From: Apiospora phragmitis | Taxonomy: Eukaryota; Ascomycota; Sordariomycetes; Amphisphaeriales; Apiosporaceae | Direction of reading: 5' to 3' | DNA length: 64,000 nt | Assembly: GCA_038363925.1 (NCBI GenBank) | Contig: JAQQWL010000011.1 | Location: 3,038,001-3,102,000, forward strand | In this document: positions 23,446 to 36,100 of the stretch, in pieces | Layout: each line of letters begins with the position of its first letter | Numbering within the stretch: position 1 is the first letter of the stretch | Notes under the pieces: generated by a model | Told to the model about the DNA's origin: nothing | Database searches by the model: none | The model's input: the letters and a program-made list of their open reading frames with translations, nothing else | Position numbers and translations under genes: made by a program

Positions 23446-25022
23446 ATGATTCGAGCGGGATTCACCGCTCTTGCCCTTGCGGCACTCACACAAGCCTCCC
23501 CTATCCCCGAAGACAAGCCTGCCCTGGATGAGCGGCAGTTCCAGATCGGCAACCCATGGACGGGCATATGGCCGCCAGGACCGCCGGCGTCCACTCCTGT
23601 CATCATTTTCCCCGGTGGTGACGGTGGCTCTGGCGACTCCGTAGAGATCGGGTCATCTGCAACCGAGAAGAGACAAACAATCGGCGGGAGCGAACCCAGC
23701 GCCATCAAGAAGAAGCTCACTGCGCTCGAGCTTGAGTACGAGTCGCTGGTACAGAAGTACGGCAGTCACCCTCCTTCGAACGAGGCCAAGCGGTTGAAGG
23801 AGATCGCGGCAGAGCTCAAGAAGTATGGCATCACCATCATAGCGAGCCCCGATGGCACCAGCAGCGTGATCACCTTCGGCAAGGCCAAGCGGCAGTTCAC
23901 CGTCGGAGACGGCGAATATGGTGACCCTGCGTTCAACCTCATTGGGCTGGAGACGACGCTTGAGCAGTTGATGCAGGAGTATGGCCCAAATCCTCCACGT
24001 AAGCTTAGCCTATTGCCCCTTTCTCGAGCTTCGAATCAGTCCAAACCCAAGAACCGAATTAAATACGCTTTCGATGATTCTACATATGAATATGCTGACT
24101 CCAACCTCAGATGACATCTACATCGTTGAGGAGAGGATCAAGAACATATTGGCCGCCTACGGGATTACTATTATTAGTGCGCCTGGTAAGCCACCCAGCT
24201 CAACGAACCCATCACGAAGCTATGTATAATTTGATCCACAGATACTCGTGGTTCCTTGTATGGGGGCTCCATATGGATACGCATGACTTAACTAATATAA
24301 TGACCCGTATAGATGGCACTATAACCATAATCACCCCTTCCACCAAGCGCGCGGCAGCCGACTATGACATCGAAGCCCTGCGAGTGATTTTTGAGTCCTT
24401 CGTGCAGAAGTACAATGGGGAGCGACCGCCCATGGCCGACTGGATCGTAATCCAGGATATTGCAGCGATCCTCAAGTCGTACGGCATCGCCACCAGTGTC
24501 ACGACACCCAAGGCGACGCCCACGAAGCGCGCCACCACCATCGACCTCGGCGACAGCGTCAACACGGCGTTCTTGCAAACCCTCTACTACATGCTGCAGG
24601 GCACCTACGGCAGCAACGAAGACACGCCGCGCGACATCTTCCTGGTCCAGCAGTCCATCGCCACCATCCTCGGGGCGCAGGGCATCATCATCCCCGGCTG
24701 GAAGTCGACGGTACCCGGCGGCCCTCTGATCCCCGATCGCACCGTCCCGGGCGGTCCCATGGTCCCCGACGTCACCGTCCCCGGCGGCGAGATGACTCCC
24801 AGCACCAAGACTAGGCGTGAGGACCCTGCCGCCAGGGGCCTGCAGACGGCGCTGTCGACGCTCGAGTCGCAGTACGGCACCTTCGCTTCCGCCGCCGTCC
24901 CCGTCCCTGTCCTCCTCGTCATGCAGAATGTCGTCACCGTCCTCCAGGCGGACGACTTCGTGATCCCTGGCTGGCCGCCTCTGCTGGGCCCGGGGACGGT
25001 GATCATCGGTCCTTCCACCTAA
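23446..25022 (+). CDS. Secreted five-module repeat protein with dibasic (Kex2-type) sites between modules
   Basis: Three exons (23446-23998, 24111-24185, 24313-25022) join to 445 codons. Both introns are phase 1. ATG 23446 is used; the frame runs a little further upstream without ATG. Residues 1-18 form a signal peptide (MIRAGFTALALAALTQAS). A Pro/Gly-rich leader follows to TEKR (76). Then come modules of about 60-96 residues, ending in AKR (149), TKR (222), TKR (282) and TRR (378), with a final module to 445. A common plan is visible: an amphipathic helix LxxLxxLxxxYG, a PP or acidic turn, a second helix with IA-x-IL, then YGITII-like strand and a TxTPSTKR end. Module 4 also has three copies of VPGG units about 11 residues apart. 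I know no named family. The layout resembles fungal Kex2-processed repeat proteins, but modules are far longer than cyclic-peptide precursors. Effector, toxin-like or wall roles are guesses. Confidence 0.8.
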
Positions 25023-26229
25023 GACTGTGCAAATGGGCCTGGGAAGGGTCGGTGGACGTGTGTGCGCGCTGAGAGGCAGGAACGGGAAGAAAACCGAATT
25101 AAGTATGGAGAGGAACAATTAGCCCACTAAGGGATAGGGGCCAGGTTCCCTTCAGCTCTTTTTTTATCTCTTATCTCTACAGTCTTGACGGGAGGAAATT
25201 CTCGGCTTTTCAACTTCTCCTACGTCTCTATACCAAAATTGAAGGCTTGATTGAGTTAAAACCCTCTACTTAATTGTTTGTGCTCTATCGTCCATATAAC
25301 TCGAATCGTTGTCCACTCCTCGCAAAGTAAATGCCACGAAAACGCATGTCCTCCTGTGCATCTTCTTGTTGGGCATACAGGAACATCCCATCTTCTCCTA
25401 GGGACTGTATCTCTTAGACACGTGCGTCACTTCTCACGGGCGCTTGCAGATACCCCCAATGAAGCTGCATAACAGGAACTGTACGACAGTTGCATGGCGG
25501 GGAATTCTCGTCACTTCTCGTCACACCGACAACAACCCCCTTATTTACGAAGCCAGCAGCGCAAGCATGGCGCCGAACGTATCGAGCCACCCGCAGCGTT
25601 AATCAATCATGCATCCATTGACGTCTGCAGGCTGAATGAAGATCGAGAAATATGCAGTCCAGAACGCATGTCTCAAGTCAGCTTACTCCCGCGCCTGCAC
25701 GAGGCTCCCACAGGTTTATTCTTCTTCCCCTTTCGCGTAATGTTGCCTCGATTAGGATGTCAGTACTCTCTGACCAGGGCGCGCAGCTCATAAAAAAATA
25801 TTTCTTTTCCCGCTCTTCCAGTGTCCGTTCTCTCTTTCCCTACTGGACCGAGGCACCTATCACATAAAAGGAGTTTTACGTGAGACAACCGAAAGAGGGA
25901 AAAGGGCGGCACCGAGTGAGGCGGGCGCATTCTTGGTGATGATACGATGATACGCACATGCATTGATACCTCCCGTACGAGCGACCGGCGCAACGCCTTC
26001 CCAAGACGGTGCTTAAATCATCGTTGTCACCGCTGCACATACCCGATGTTAGCATCGGGGACCTCTTCAATGACGGCGGCGACGCCAAGCAGCAGATCAG
26101 ATGGCTCAGCCTGAGCCCGGTTAGGTTTGTGCACTAAGCGTCTTATTAACGGCCCAATTGGATATATCGGAATATTCAGGGGTGGCTAAACGACTCACCG
26201 CGATTAGACAAGGCTCTGCTGCTGTAGAA
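25023..26229. other. Spacer, no supported gene
   Basis: 3' flank of the secreted repeat protein gene and upstream flank of the decayed ligase. Short frames only; no RNA gene or repeat was seen. Confidence 0.4.
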
Positions 26230-27965
26230 CGAAAGATAGCACCCAGAGTTATACGGCGTCTGGGGCAAGAGCGGCCGCGCTCCGATCCGCGAGGCCACCA
26301 GCGACGGTATTCACTTTCGGCTCAGGAGACACCCTGGCTGTGGTCAGCGCCAACTCAGTCCCACATGGCAGTCATATAGGGATCCCTCTCTTTACCTCTG
26401 GCGGCGAATACGGCGTACGGCGTAGAGGCGCTCCAACGTCAACTGCAGGACTCAGGGGCCAGTGTTGGTGGTCACCCAGGCGCCTCTCTCCGCCCTCTGG
26501 TAGTCCTGAGGGCGGCTACAAACACGGGCAACGCCCAACGGCCGCGTCATCGTTTTGCCAAGCGCCAAGAGCGCTTCTGTCTCATCTCTGGCGTCACCAC
26601 TCCTGCCGTCCTGACCGCTCCGTAGTACACTGTACTTTTCGGACATCGTAGCAGAGGCGAAAGGCCGCGCCAACAAAGCGACTATACGCCCCCGGAAAGG
26701 ATGAGGCCTTCTTGATCTACTCATGTGGGACGTGAGCAACGTTTGTTTTCCTTTCTCGGAAGCCTAGGTTCCTGTGTATACCTACGAATGAGGGAGCTTT
26801 CAGCACAGGACCTCCGAAGGGCGTGCAGCTCACACATCGCAACATCGTCACCAATAATATTCTCATGGCCGATGCCGTGTCATCGATGTGTCATGCGAAT
26901 GTAGTAATTGCATTTATGCCACTGTTTCATATACTCGGTAAGGCGGCTGGTTTTCCCGATGAGGCTATATCGTGGCAGGCGCCAGCAGCTAGGCTTCAGC
27001 AAGATGTTGATGCTGGGTATGAACAAGGCTGACGATACTGCTACACCATCCATTTTATACGCGCTCGAGGGTCTTGGTAATGCCACGGTACACACTGCCA
27101 CTTTCCTGGAAAACGATTCTATTGTGTACCTCGCGCCCCCGGTCGCCCTGGGGCTTGCGCTGTCAGCCCTGCCGTAGAGACCGACACCGACCTATCACTA
27201 ATCAGGTTGATGACATCAGCGGCCGCACCTTTCAGCCTCGTCATAATGAACTTGCTGCACGCTCGGCTCGGTATCAAACCCATCGAGGGTTACAGTCTCT
27301 CCGAGACGAGTCCCGGCGCCTCGATGATGGTACGTAGTCGATTTCCACTCTACCAATGGGGTTTCATTTCGTTCGAAGAAGCATCAGTTAAACGAGTAGC
27401 TTGTTCACTCTATCGATGACTATCCTGTCGCCATAGCCACTGCGGGGAGAGCTCTTCCCTAGCCGACAAGCCAAGCTCCTCGACGTCGATGATTCCAAGC
27501 GCGAATAAGTCCCGAATCTGGCCCAATTTGGTCAGCTATGCATCAAAGGCCCGAACGTGTTCAGGGGTGATTGAAACAATCCGAGCGCAACCCGAGACGC
27601 CTTTACGCAGGACGACTACTTCCGCACGGGCGCCATGGTGTTTTCGTGAAACTGCCGAGCGTGGTAACATGCCTTCGCATCACGGTGCCGTGGGCATATG
27701 TCGCGAAGGCGCCGGGTTGGGGGGAGGCAGAGGAGGAGCGGGTTGCGGCGGCCGACGAAGTCAGGCGTTGGTCCGATAAGGAGTTGGCTAACCACAAGAG
27801 GTTTCGAGGGGGGCGTCGCATCCGTGGACAGCCTACCCCGGGACGCCCAGTGGGAAGTTGCTCCGGAGGGTGTTGCGAGGCACGAAATTGGACGGAACTC
27901 CTGGCAGGCAAATTCCTCTTTTGCTCGAGGATGCCGCCGACGCTTTCACACATCCGGACTAGACA
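26230..27965 (+). pseudogene. Decayed 4-coumarate:CoA ligase-like (AMP-binding) gene
   Basis: Fragments of one adenylate-forming enzyme appear in order but in different frames. A degraded N-terminus with DTLAVVSANS lies near 26325-26352. AYGVEALQRQLQDSGAS (26413-26463) matches the helix before the P-loop. FSTGPPKGVQLTHRNIVTNN (about 26796-26855) is the altered AMP-binding motif with its usual downstream block. MPLFHILG follows at about 26913-26936. TSAAAPFS and LGIKPIEGYSLSETSPG (27210-27317) match the A5 region. GQLCIKGPNVFRG and DAFTQDDYFRTG follow near 27528-27640. The C-terminal block reads ELANHKRFRGG (27782-27814) and VDSLPRDAQ. In-frame stops (for example near 27505 and 27567) and several frame changes separate these pieces, so no working product is expected. 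The peroxisomal/phenylpropanoid-type ligase family is clear, the substrate is not. Confidence 0.85.
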
Positions 27966-29229
27966 CTGAAGCAGGGTAAGCCTGAGTAATATGAATGACT
28001 GACTGGATGGGGCCATGTGGCCATAAGACGGGCGGCGGTTGGTATGATATCACTTACATGATGCTATCTTCAATCCCGAGGCAGCGCTTTGATTTGCCAA
28101 CTACCCCGCCTTGCTATCATCTATATACTTAGTCGGCTTAATAATGGTTGGGGAAATGCTCCGGCTCTAAGCGTGTCTAGGGGAGATGGTTGTTGCATTG
28201 GGATAAGATCATGAAAATAAAACACCCAACAAAGCCCCGGTGACGTTCCGTATCAAAGGGTGGCGTGGAAGACGTGGGCCAACAGGGGCACCGACTTCGC
28301 ATCGTCAGGAGATATGGGTCGTGGGCGAGATTGACACACTCGACGACCGATCTGCAAGGGTTTTTATCCCGGTGTACAGTTAGTGGCCTTAGCGAGCCAA
28401 AGATATGGCCATGGTCCGGATAGGAAGTACATACAAGCTTTTCTTGCAGCACACTCTCGACTCTGGGAACACACTAAAACACACCGAGGCCGCGCAGCCA
28501 ATGGGCTGGGGTTCCCCACGTTTGGTCACCCCATATCCCCAGATATAGCACCAGGATTCGTACATGCTTGGGGATACGGCTGACATGCATGCAATGCCTC
28601 TCTCTCTCTCTCTCTGTTCTTTGCCTGCCCCTCGCTCAGGCCCGAGACAGGGACTCCTGCCAGATTGGTTTGGGCACCCGAAGTGGCCGTGATAAGAAAT
28701 GGCTGCTGCTGCTTAGATGATATCAAAGGGTAATACTCCGTTCGGCTGCCAGCGCCCGACACCGACACCCTCACCCTCATATCCAACACACCATCTCGGA
28801 GCGTGATGTGCCTGCCAAGTCGCTTAGATCTTACTGGTGTCATGCCAGCTGGTGACTGTCATCCACTTACGCTAGATGCTTCTCTGGTGAAGGCGCCCAT
28901 GCCGCTTTCTCGGGCAGTCATAGAGTCGTAGCAGTGAGCGCAAACGCGTGAGGATGTGGGAGGGGGAGGGGGGGGGTTCTCTTATACGGCCACTGTTATG
29001 CTATTAGCTGCCAGATACGAGCGTTGCAGACGGGGTGAGGTGAGACGCGGGTCAGCCCGGGGCTAAAGGGGGGCAGCCTGTTATATGGCCGGAAGCCCGC
29101 TTGGCATATCTGTTGGCATCCTTGGCTTCCCGTTCCCGTCTCTTGATTCTCCTTAGACCGCGCCGCTTTTCTCCAACAAGCCCTAACCAGTATCTTCAAT
29201 ATTACTAGTGCATACTACCTTCGCTCACC
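27966..29229. other. Spacer with a CT microsatellite
   Basis: No gene is supported. It includes a CT tract at 28598-28615 and the upstream region of the bZIP gene, which is pyrimidine-rich just before 29230. Confidence 0.4.
28598..28615. repeat. CT dinucleotide microsatellite
   Basis: About nine CT units. No function can be read from it. Confidence 0.85.
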
Positions 29230-30128
29230 ATGTCCATTCCCGCTTTCGAGGTGGAAGATCCAGAGTTGGAAACCCAACAACGCCTAGAGCGGCGTCGTGA
29301 ACTAAACCGTAAGGCTCAAAGACGGTTTCGGAGTAAGCGGTCTATTCTTCACGATTGGAGTATCTCATGACGAGAGGTCGAGGTTTTCCTCTTGACAGGT
29401 CATTTGCTCCCCTCTGCGAAATTGGCTAATATTGGCACCCGAACAGCGCGTAGGAACCAGGCACGAATACGACAGATAGAGCAGGACAGTCACTTGGCCA
29501 CTGGTTGGCCGAACGACTGGCCGTGGTCTAACTCCCTTCTTCCGTGCCTTTGGCTTCCCAGAACCAAACGACGGAGCAGATGTTGTTCGAGGTGGACGAA
29601 CCGCTGGCTTTGGACCTATCTGCGTTGGATTCTATGCTATACCCAACCATACCGCAGGGGGTCCCGCTCAGAGAATCCCCCAGTTTAGCCCCTTTTCAGA
29701 GCCCGGCCGCGATATCTCCCGCCGACAGTCAGCCTCTCGCTTCGCATACAGCAGCATTCACGCAAGGTGGCGCGCATCACAAAGCAGTCGTCCAGCAAAT
29801 TCATCCAGCTTGGGGCGCCGATATATCCGGCATGACACTTCTTGCAGAGCCACAGGAGACCATCGTCACGAATACCGGAAGCCCCTATATGCCAGATGCT
29901 TCGATCTGGCCCAGTATGATGGACATGTCACCCACTCAATTCCCCGAAATGATATTACCCGCCTGCTTCTTTCCATCCGCCATGGATTTCGATGCTACAA
30001 CAATCCCAGGAGCCACGATAGAGACTGCGTCGCCCATGGGGCCCGAGGAGGAGCTTCATTGGACCGACATGGAAAATATTCAAGCAGCGCTCTCGTGGGT
30101 ATCTGTTCCAGGCACATGTGTGCAGTAG
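29230..30128 (+). pseudogene. bZIP transcription factor gene, probably broken at the zipper
   Basis: From ATG 29230 the protein starts MSIPAFEVEDPELETQQ and continues with a fungal bZIP basic region, RLERRRELNRKAQRRFR (N-x-x-AQxxFR signature). An intron begins at 29333 (GTAAGC). The acceptor at 29446 continues with TRRNQARIRQIEQ, the usual basic-region/zipper junction; an earlier acceptor at 29398 is also possible. After RQIEQ the frame has no heptad leucines. The next frame reads SLGHWLAERLAVV, a short zipper-like helix, then a TAA near 29529, and continues open from about 29532 as a Pro/Ser/Gln/Met-rich region (activation-domain-like) to 30128. A one-base shift plus a CAA-to-TAA change would explain this, but an unusual intron cannot be excluded. 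If functional, it would be a nuclear DNA-binding regulator; the DNA-binding half is intact while the dimerisation half is doubtful. Confidence 0.6.
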
Positions 30129-33100
30129 CGGCGGCTCTGGTTTGGAATGGAGTTGATCTTGACGCAAACGACACCGATGATAGCTTGGCTTGAGCTCACG
30201 CAGTTTTGGAAGGACATGATATGTACGCCCCCTCCCTTTTGTTGTTGGACAAAAAGCCCCAAGGCAGCGTTCCCAGTCTCAGCCACCTTGAGTTTCTGTG
30301 AGTTCATATATGGGTATGGTGGGCGCGCCGGTGCCCCCGCCATGAAGAGTCCATGGTATAGACAACAAAGGGGTCTTTGACCTGTCGGAGCCTGGAATAC
30401 TCGAACATCAGAAGATGGTCAATGGTTCCGGTTTAGAGTGGGATATAGACTCTTGGTCAGCCACGGTTGGAAATACAGTTGTGATAAGGTACGACGTGCT
30501 CTTTAGAAATATTGACTCAGGTTGAGCTGGGGAATACAAGGGGCCTGGCTTGATGCCGCACATCCTTATCGGGTTACCTCTCGGGTCTGCTTTCAATCTA
30601 CATCAAATCTCGCACTCTTGGTCATATTAGACGTTTCAGTCACGCAGTAAATAGCGTCAGAGATTTCGCTCCTTGTCTGCGGGCTCGCCATTCCTGTCCA
30701 GTGAAACATAATGGCTAAGATGAATAGTAAATTGATCAAGTCGTGAACGGGAACGTTTGAACGCCCTAGGTCTGGGCCATCGTCGTCTCCAATGCATATA
30801 AGGAACTAAATGGCATGGACCGCGATATTCCATCATCATCAATGGGTATCCCGTGAGATACGGTGCTGGATCCTGGAAGACATCGATCTTGAAAGCTGTT
30901 GGCCTTGCCTGATACTTGCTAGACAACAAAACCAGTGGGCTAAAAGCAGATATTTCATTGAGAAATGAGCCCGGCATAGAAGCATCAAGGACGATGCAAG
31001 CTTTCCTTCAGGTAGTGAAACCGGAGCTGATCCCATGTCATTCATATTCACCAGAAATATGCTCCACGGTGTATGTACAATCGTGTTACCCCTTTTGTCG
31101 AGATTTCTGTCAAACTCAGCGGCTACGACAACATGACCAGAACTCGTTCGTACATGATCAAGCTCGCTCGGAATGCGAATTTGCCGCTGTAGACCAGGAA
31201 AACCCAGTCCTACCCGACAGCGACACACTCACTCTTCCCATTCCCTTTGCGCTTGTCATGGACCTGTAAGACGCCGGCAGCGAGAGCTTTCTGGTTCGGG
31301 GCTTCTCGAAAGTCGAGCATGTACTAAAGTCCTATGAAACACTACTATTATACGAGGAGTATTGTACTGAAAACTTGGGAGACAAACAAGCTCAACACGA
31401 ATGCTATCGTCGCTTCACCAAAGACATGGTTCAAACAAAGCGTCGCGGATGGCCTGGTTGGCAGTACGCGTGTCTAAGTCGATCTATAACTACCATTTTA
31501 ATGTTTGGACACATGCAGGAAGCTTCATGTTTGTCTCAATAAGAAGCTCAGAAACTCCTGCGCCGCATCCTTTGGAGCACTCAGGGGCGGATGCTCGTGG
31601 TTTTGCTCATGACTGCGAAGTTAGAATCTGCATCAGGTGAGATACAAAAGCACTCTACGAAGCACTCATAAGGCCGATAAAAACCATCGAAAAACGACAA
31701 AGGCACAAGACGTATATCCTGATTGCAGCGCGAATCACGGGAGTTGGATCGCGAAGGAGGCAGAAATCGCCTTCTACCCCTGGCTGGATCTGATAGCAAA
31801 ATCCCGAGGCTTTCCGCGCCCTCCCCGTATATGGAAAAAGTGCATATTCCATATTGATATTACCTCGTATCCGAATATCTGAGCTACGAATTGATACATT
31901 GTCCACATTCTCATCTTGGGAATACTGATACCTCCCGTCATCATACGACAAGCATACCTTGATACAGTTTACCACATAATGGATACGCTGAGTAGCCAAC
32001 TAGATACACAGCACTCTAGTTTATTCAAGTCATACACGCCATAAGTAATTATTAAACCCATTTTTACGGTAACCCTACCTATTCAAAACGGAGTTATCAT
32101 GATCATCAAACTCCGTCGCGACTACGAGGCCTTGCGCACATGGTCGAAGCACAGAGCCACAATCGCCATCTCCAGCCAAGGCCTACTAAACGTCAGTTCT
32201 ACCTTTAACTTGTTGATCGGGGTTCATTAGTAACTGGGGGGCGCGCATCACAGACTGGGGTGCATATACAAGTAGAGAGAACAGGGCGAGCGTTCGCTCC
32301 ACTCAACTCCGTCTTCTCGTAGGGGAAGTCAAAGTGAGCTTGCAGACATCCAGCCACTTACGAAATACAGTATCGTATAAACTACGAACGAACTGACCTC
32401 CGGCCCCCCGGACGGAGCTGTCATAGCACGGAAATAAAAATCTATTGTAAGGTGTTGCGAAGCCACGGGCCGAATGGCTACGTCGATCTGGTGCCCCGGG
32501 GGAGGAGGGGGGGAGGTGCCGTAAGGCCGCTGGCTATCAGACACTAACTACTTTACCTACTACTACATAACTCGTTAGGAAAGCGGCAAGCACCTAATCC
32601 TTAGACAGTAACTAATAACAACCTTCGAGCTGGCCTCTCTGCTAGCCGTAGAGCTAACTCAGAACGCAAGGCGGTCGGACTCCCGCTGAAATTATGTCAG
32701 TTCAGAAGGGGGTTGGATTTGGCTAGCTGGAAAGCGGTCCAATCAGTTTTCCTCCGAGCTGAACACAGCAACCGCGCTGCTGGCCGGAGAAGATCAGCGT
32801 AGCCGAAGCGGCGTACAGTCTGTTCCAACTCAACGGACGACCATCAAAGTCACACATTACCACGTGTAGTAGTACACAGCTTGACAGCAACCGCAACGTG
32901 GTTGAGACCCCAAGCCCAGCCGCGCGTGTGGACTAGAGGCCATCGGTAGATCATTTCGGCATGCGCCATGAACACCACCTGCCACCAGTCTATCTCTCCA
33001 TCCCTCTTGCGTCCTCCTCCCCTGACCCTTGACGACGGTCATTGCAGGCCGTGGTTGAGTAGTAAGCAAGTGGAGAGCGAGACCAAGACCCGGCAAGTGG

Positions 33101-36100
33101 TATCGAAAGTGAGATTTTGAGACACACTCAGCCAACGTGTGAGTGCCGCCTCTCCTTTCCAGAGTCCAGAACACACAATCGAACACATGAGCATAACACG
33201 CGCGCTTCAGGAAACCAAGAAAAACGTGGCTCCCCAGTCGTTCTCGAAACATCCTCGATGGGAAGGAACAAGAAGGGGGAAAGCGGGCTAGACCGGGCTT
33301 GGCCTGGGTCAAGCTGAGTATGTAAAACCTTGCCAGGCGGGTGCGCATGATGGCGGAGTTTGATTCACACGAGGCTGACTGAACCTCTTGGGTTCTCCAG
33401 CCGCCCGCGTGCCCCCTCGTCACTATTTCCGGCTTTCACATAGTGGGCAGAGCTAGTAGGGAGCAAGGGGAGGAAGAAAGAGGCCATCAGGTTTGCCATA
33501 GCAGGAGAATAGGGAGCATCGGGGTCTTCTATTGGCCGATAGTATCGCTCTGGTGCCAAACCCAAGCTCTGGCCTACTGGCTAATGCTCCTTCTCAGCCG
33601 CGCCACATACTTATACTAGTACATTCTTTCTCAGGCTTCATGTTCTTCTCAGAAGCCTCATTCGGTGGCTTATCATTAGTCATAACGAGGTACTTACGCA
33701 TGGCCCAGCCAAAAGCAGTATACCGTGCGGATGTCGTCGTGCACAAGGAGTAGGAGTAGAGTTGTCCACTGAAGAAGGCCATTTGCTCTAGTATTATGTC
33801 ATCACAGGATAGTGCAAAGATAACAAACTCTATGTGACAAGCAAAGCTATGCGCCACCTAGCTGCATATCAGATGCGATTACGCCAGCCCAGTCTCCATG
33901 GTGAGTGGTGGCCGTATAGAGCATGAGTCAAGTGTGTGTCTTGGCTCGACGTGACGATGATCTCAGAAGCCGTTGTATGCACGAAGGCAACCTAGCCTGC
34001 CCTTTGTCAGCGTCACTTGGCCTAAAGCATACACATTCCTCGAGGGTATCCATTTGCTTGCATCGCGGAACGACGGAACGGCATGCGCATAGTGGTCAGT
34101 AGGAGATTGCCATAGTACGACTTCGTACTAGTGGTAAACTCCAGCTCTTGCCTCTCTTTGCCTAGAGACCAACCACATCAGAGTTCGCAACGAGGGGTGT
34201 TGACAGAAAGGTATCATAGAGTGCGCGCGCGCATAGCAAGCCCAGGCCGGTCTAGATGCTAGGAAAGGCAAAATAATCATCTCCATATCTACATGGACGA
34301 GTCTTGGCGGCCTACATCCTGTTCCACCAGTAAGTACAATGGATGAATGCCTATTGGTAGGGCCTGCCGGCGCTCATGGCATGAGCCAGGAGGATCCTGC
34401 ACTGCGAGCTAATGGCCCTATACTACTCCTGGGTTATTGCGTCGTAGCAAGCTCTTGCTGAAATGAAGTGCCGTAGGTAGCTGGTAGTTCTGCAGGGTGG
34501 GAACTGCATACATATTGACTGCTTACGGGGCCAGTGAGTATGTAGTTAGACAGCTGCACTTGGACTATTGTGAAGTGCACCGGCTATGGAGGAATGTGGG
34601 GACCGATGAGGATCATCGAGATGACCTGCAGGCGAGTAGTATCAGCTGGTTTCTGTGCTTACCCATGGCGGCCGCCTTTCCGGTACGCTGGCGAGTAGCG
34701 TCCTACTGCCGTGAGAGAGAGATCGTAGGGAGAATCTCTCAGAAAACCAGGCCAGCCAATGAACGTGTGCGCTGCATCAGTTGACTGAGATGACCGACCC
34801 GTTGCGCCATATCGGGGCCTTCCACGTCACGGCAGCCACTCTCCACACCCATCCATTCCCACACCCACCTCTACACCTTGCGGCACTCGATGATAGGCCG
34901 GGCGAGTCGAGACCCCATCCCGTCCAGTCATTGGACTCAAAAGGGCAGCCAGCCACACAATGACACGCATTGGGGATGAGACAAGTCAACACACGCGAGA
35001 GGGTGGTGAAGGAGATGGATGTATGCTGTGTTGGTGGGATCCTCCCGGTCGACCTTTGCGCCCGGCTTCCATGCTAGAGCGGCTCGAACGGGCAGCTATT
35101 GCAGACAGGCCGATTCCTAAGTGGCTCCCCGAGTGAATGGCGCGCCCGCCTTGTCTCGCCTGCGGCCGATGGACCCCAGCCCATCTCTTCATACCCCCCT
35201 CAATCCCTCATTCCCTCCGCCGCGTGCACCGGCGCAACCCTTCTAGAGGGCTAGCCTTACTTTGTTCTGTGGTCCAATAATAACGAGTGCTACTTGAGGT
35301 AGGCTACCAGAGACGATCTGAGTAACCGTCGTCTTGCGGATAGCTGCTGCGAGGGAGTAGGTAGGTTGCGCATAATGACAGCATTTGCCTACGGGCTTAG
35401 CCAAACCCGAACCTCGAGTCTCTAGATATTGACCCGAGACCGAGATACTGAGAAACAGAGGCGCAGAGGCGCAGACGTCGTGACGACTGCGAGAGACCAC
35501 GCGACTCACCGCCATGATCCATGATGCTCCTCTGCTGACATTTCCCGTGCCCCTCGGCCAGAATGGATCTGGAGAGGGACATAGGTTTTCGAGATCCGTG
35601 ATGTGAGTCGGCGATCCATCGTTCCATCACAAAAGCCTGCCGACCACAATTTCGGCATCCGGTGGGTGCTATCCAACGCGGTGGAAGCCGAAGAGGGGGG
35701 CTGAGCAAACAATAATGGTAGGACAAGTAATAAGAAAGCCTGATAGTCTAGTGCCCTAGGTAGAAGACGACGACGACAAAGACCGCATAAACGTACCAGC
35801 TGTACCTACAGCAAGATGGAGACGCTGTGGTGCCCCTTCACCCCCCTCGCCCCTCTAAAGAGAGACGACGAACCTGATCTCACCGCCATGTACCGCACCC
35901 AGTCGGGACGGGCCAATCAAGAGCGGCACCTGCTTTTTCTTTCCATTAGGATCTCAGCCCGAACGAGGAAGATAGGACTGGTCACCTCGCATGGGTGGCC
36001 GGGGGCGCAAGAAGAGTGGCAGAAACATGTTTCTATTTGCCCTGTTCTCATGCATGGCAAGTGGAACCGCCTCCCCCAAGCCTTGGTTTTTCTGGGCTTG

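Noticed and set aside
24288..25118. 276-codon open frame on minus strand
   Set aside because: It is the shadow of the third exon of the secreted repeat protein and has Arg/Asp/Gly-rich antisense composition.
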